Assembly (NCBI RefSeq): GCF_002973525.1 | Contig: NZ_PVEN01000006.1 | Span: 248,001-312,000 of the forward strand | Length of the DNA stretch: 64,000 nt | Source: Paraburkholderia sp. BL21I4N1 | GTDB taxonomy: Bacteria > Pseudomonadota > Gammaproteobacteria > Burkholderiales > Burkholderiaceae | Direction: 5' to 3' | In this document: piece by piece, positions 62,022 to 64,000 of the stretch | Layout of the letters: each line of letters starts with the position of its first letter | How positions within the stretch are numbered: the stretch's first letter is position 1 | Program-made: the position numbers and the translations under genes | Notes under the pieces: model-generated | What the model saw: only the letters and a program-made list of their open reading frames with translations | Database searches by the model: none | Told to the model about the DNA's origin: nothing

Positions 62022-62917
62022 GCGGCTTCTCCGTTCGACGCGGCGTCCGTGCGTTGCGAGTCGGCCATCTTGCGGGCGTCGTAGCCGCCCAGCTTGTCGC
62101 CGCTCACCAGTTCGTTGTGAGCATGCGCGAAGTGATGCCACGCAAAGGCCGCGTCCATGGCCGCGCGTTTGCCCTGCAATTCCTCGACGTGATTCACCGC
62201 CTGCTTGGTGAGCGTCAACCCGAGGCGCGGCATGCGCGCGATCTTCGCGGCGATTTCCGTGGTGGTGTCCAACAACCGCTCGCGCGGCACGACCCGGTTC
62301 ACCATGCCCATCTGATAGGCGCGCGCCGCGTCCATCCGTTCGCCGAGAAACAGAAACTCCTTGGCGATGCGCGGATTCAACTCATACGCATGCGCAAAAT
62401 ATTCGACACCGGGAATCCCCATCCGCACGACGGGATCGGAGAAAAACGCGTCGTCCGACGCGACGATCAGGTCGCAGACCCACGCCAGCATCAACCCACC
62501 GGCCACGCACGCGCCCTGCACCATCGCAACGGTGGGTTTCGGCAGATCGCGCCAGCGGCGGCACATGCCGAGATAGACCTCCTGCTCGCGGGCATACAGA
62601 AACTCGCCGCCCTCCTTGCCGACATGGTCGTACCAGAGCGAGGTTCGCTCGAACGACTGATGAATGTCGCGGCCCGGCGTGCCGATGTCGTGTCCCGCCG
62701 AGAAATGCTTGCCGGCACCGGCCAGCACGATCACCTTGACGGCGTCGTCGTTCGACGCACGCCGGAACGCCGCGTCGAGCGCGTACGTCATCTTCGAGTT
62801 CTGCGCGTTGTGATATTCGGGGCGATTCATCGTGATGGTCGCGATGCCGTCGCTAACGCGGTACTCGACCACTTCGTCGATGGCGTCGGCCGAAGCCGTG
62901 GATGGATTGATCGACAT
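62018..62917 (-). CDS. Enoyl-CoA hydratase/isomerase family protein
   Basis: 299 residues of the crotonase family. TMNRPEYHNAQNSKMTYALD, LAGAGKHFSAGHDIG, VQGACVAGGLMLAWVCDLI and DPVVRMGIPGVEYFAHAYEL. Not the EchA20 group. It hydrates or isomerises an intermediate in the steroid run between the CoA-transferase and ipdC genes. Its stop overlaps the ipdC start. Confidence 0.9.
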   Translation of the reverse strand: MSINPSTASADAIDEVVEYRVSDGIATITMNRPEYHNAQNSKMTYALDAAFRRASNDDAVKVIVLAGAGKHFSAGHDIGTPGRDIHQSFERTSLWYDHVGKEGGEFLYAREQEVYLGMCRRWRDLPKPTVAMVQGACVAGGLMLAWVCDLIVASDDAFFSDPVVRMGIPGVEYFAHAYELNPRIAKEFLFLGERMDAARAYQMGMVNRVVPRERLLDTTTEIAAKIARMPRLGLTLTKQAVNHVEELQGKRAAMDAAFAWHHFAHAHNELVSGDKLGGYDARKMADSQRTDAASNGEAA

Positions 62918-62925
62918 GACGTCCC

Positions 62926-63723
62926 TCAGACGCCGCGTGGCGCGGGGTTATTGCGCACGACGCTCGCGCGCAGGTTGTGGGGGTCGAGCGCGCGTACGAT
63001 GCGCAGATCGTCCGCGCTGGGCGGCGGCGTCACCTGCATCTCGGGATGCGCGAGCAGCGCGAAGCCCGTCAGTTCCTGCACTTCGTCGAAGCTCACGCCG
63101 GGATGCAGTGAACGCACCTGTACCGCGTGATCCGCACCGCCGAAATCCATCACGCACAGATCGGTAATCACGCTGCGCAGATCGGTGAACGCACGCATGC
63201 CGGGAATTTCACGCGCCGGGTTGTAGCCCACGCTGCACACCATGTCCACTTCACCGGCCACGAACGTGCGTTTGCCGTGCCCACTGACAAAAAACGAATT
63301 CGCGTGATTGATGCTGTTGCCGGGGAAACCGCGCGCGCCGAGCAATTGCGTTTTCGGGCGCGCGTAGTCGCCGCCGAGCCACGAAATGTTGGCCTGACCG
63401 AAGCGATCGATCTGCGTCGGCATGACCAGCGCGTGACGCTTGCCATGCCACACGCAATCGAACACCCGCTCGTAAGTCATCAATCCGCTTGCCTCGACGC
63501 GATAGCCCGCGTCGCGCGGTCCGAGCGGCACCGGGTTTTCGACCAGATAGGCCTCGCCGTCGGTCAGCATCAAGCCGGCGTTATAGGCCAGACGCGCGAG
63601 ACCCGCCGCGAGGCGCGGGCCGGTACCAATACCCGTGGCCAGCACTTCGCCGTCGTCGCGCCAGACACGCGCGGCGGCGGTAATCATCAGTTCCGCGAGG
63701 GAATAATCGAGAGAGTCGCTCAT
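62926..63723 (-). CDS. ipdB: CoA-transferase-fold ring hydrolase, beta subunit, IpdB-like
   Basis: 265 residues. Starts MSDSLDYSLAELMITAAARVW; ATGIGTGPRLAAGLARLAY, TQIDRFGQANISWLGGDY and FFVSGHGKRTFVAGEVDMV are CoA-transferase family I blocks as in IpdB. With IpdA it hydrolyses ring C of COCHEA-CoA in steroid breakdown. The longer frame to 63849 is antisense to IpdA. 10 bases from the ipdA stop. Confidence 0.92.
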   Translation of the reverse strand: MSDSLDYSLAELMITAAARVWRDDGEVLATGIGTGPRLAAGLARLAYNAGLMLTDGEAYLVENPVPLGPRDAGYRVEASGLMTYERVFDCVWHGKRHALVMPTQIDRFGQANISWLGGDYARPKTQLLGARGFPGNSINHANSFFVSGHGKRTFVAGEVDMVCSVGYNPAREIPGMRAFTDLRSVITDLCVMDFGGADHAVQVRSLHPGVSFDEVQELTGFALLAHPEMQVTPPPSADDLRIVRALDPHNLRASVVRNNPAPRGV

Positions 63724-63733
63724 TTGCGCTCCA

Positions 63734-64000
63734 TTACAGAATCGGCAACGGCAAAGCCGCCACATGGGACCGGCCGCCCGCGCGTTGCAGATAGCCTGGT
63801 TCGTCGGTGCCCACCACGTCGCGCACATAGGCCGCCGTTTGCGTCGCATCCTCGGCGCTCGCGCAATAGGTCTTCAGATGCGGCAGATCCCAGCCGTAAG
63901 CCGGCGCGCACGAAGTCGGATGCGCCCCGCACGGCGCGTGCACCACGCCGCTCACGAGCGAGCGTTCGAAGGTATTGCGGCGCGCGAGATCGAGGTCGCC
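63734..64000 (-). CDS. ipdA: CoA-transferase-fold ring hydrolase, alpha subunit, IpdA-like, C-terminal part
   Basis: The last 88 codons (to stop 63734-63736) of a gene that begins beyond the right edge. NTFERSLVSGVVHAPCGAHPTSCAPAYG-like region (RNTFERSLVSGVVHAPCG, PTSCAPAYGWDLPHLK) is typical of the IpdA C-terminus, then YVRDVVGTDEPGYLQ. It would form the alpha2beta2 hydrolase with IpdB. Only the partial product can be seen. Confidence 0.8.
   Translation of the reverse strand, partial: GDLDLARRNTFERSLVSGVVHAPCGAHPTSCAPAYGWDLPHLKTYCASAEDATQTAAYVRDVVGTDEPGYLQRAGGRSHVAALPLPIL

Overview
The window is GC-rich with dense, often overlapping genes. Gene content and style (Wzy-type exopolysaccharide operon, oxalate/formate-family transporters, many LysR/GntR/AraC regulators, repeats I recall from Paraburkholderia intergenic regions) suggest a Burkholderiales chromosome or megaplasmid, most likely Paraburkholderia. 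No rRNA, tRNA, CRISPR, integrase or transposase was seen. The species call is inference. LAYOUT. 1-4303: the N-terminal part of a GAF/DUF484-type sensory protein, small unknown genes (one behind a near-perfect LexA box, one 27-codon membrane peptide), a LysE-family exporter, a YigZ/IMPACT protein and a lipoprotein. 4287-17338: an eleven-gene minus-strand exopolysaccharide operon read wcaJ-like, wza, wzb, wzc, wecB, wecC, wzx-like, wzy-like, GT4, GT26 (WecG/TagA), polysaccharide lyase. WecB and WecC imply a ManNAcA-containing polymer built on an undecaprenyl-phosphate sugar, flipped, polymerised and exported under Wzc/Wzb control. 17608-31576: a small-acid metabolism and transport region with a ketopantoate-reductase-like enzyme, an aldehyde dehydrogenase, two LysR regulators, two oxalate/formate-type MFS transporters (one with a 42-residue small subunit), a formyl-CoA transferase (frc, YfdW-like), a fumarylacetoacetate-hydrolase-family enzyme, a GntR regulator, an MHS-family transporter and a DUF3830 protein. 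32095-34192: an AraC regulator and an orphan LuxR-type receptor with an intact acyl-homoserine-lactone pocket signature. STEROID REGION, 34338 to the right edge: ketosteroid isomerase with its catalytic triad, short-chain dehydrogenases, a meta-cleavage (HsaD/TesD-like) hydrolase, the DUF1302/DUF1329 pair, the hydratase-aldehyde dehydrogenase-aldolase trio (HsaE/HsaG/HsaF), KshA-like Rieske oxygenase, an MMPL transporter with a YCF48-like partner, and a long minus-strand run carrying thiolases, four acyl-CoA dehydrogenases, MaoC, SDRs (IpdF-like), EchA20-like, IpdC-like and the IpdA/IpdB CoA-transferase-like pair (IpdA is cut by the edge). Together these encode large parts of A/B-ring opening, dienoate clean-up and C/D-ring degradation of a steroid. 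KstD, HsaA-C, KshB, FadD3 and a TetR regulator are not in the window. MOST UNUSUAL FEATURE: between hsaF and kshA lies an approximately 600-base imperfect inverted repeat (about 44142-44737), each arm holding a 34-base perfect palindrome. Around it, for about 1 kb each way, base composition is mirror-skewed: the left side is C-poor and G/T-rich on the + strand, the right side is G-poor and C/A-rich. Both flanking genes are on the + strand and both stay open, so transcription alone does not explain the mirror. The pattern is what recurrent breakage and 3'-strand resection with cytosine deamination would produce; that mechanism is a hypothesis.
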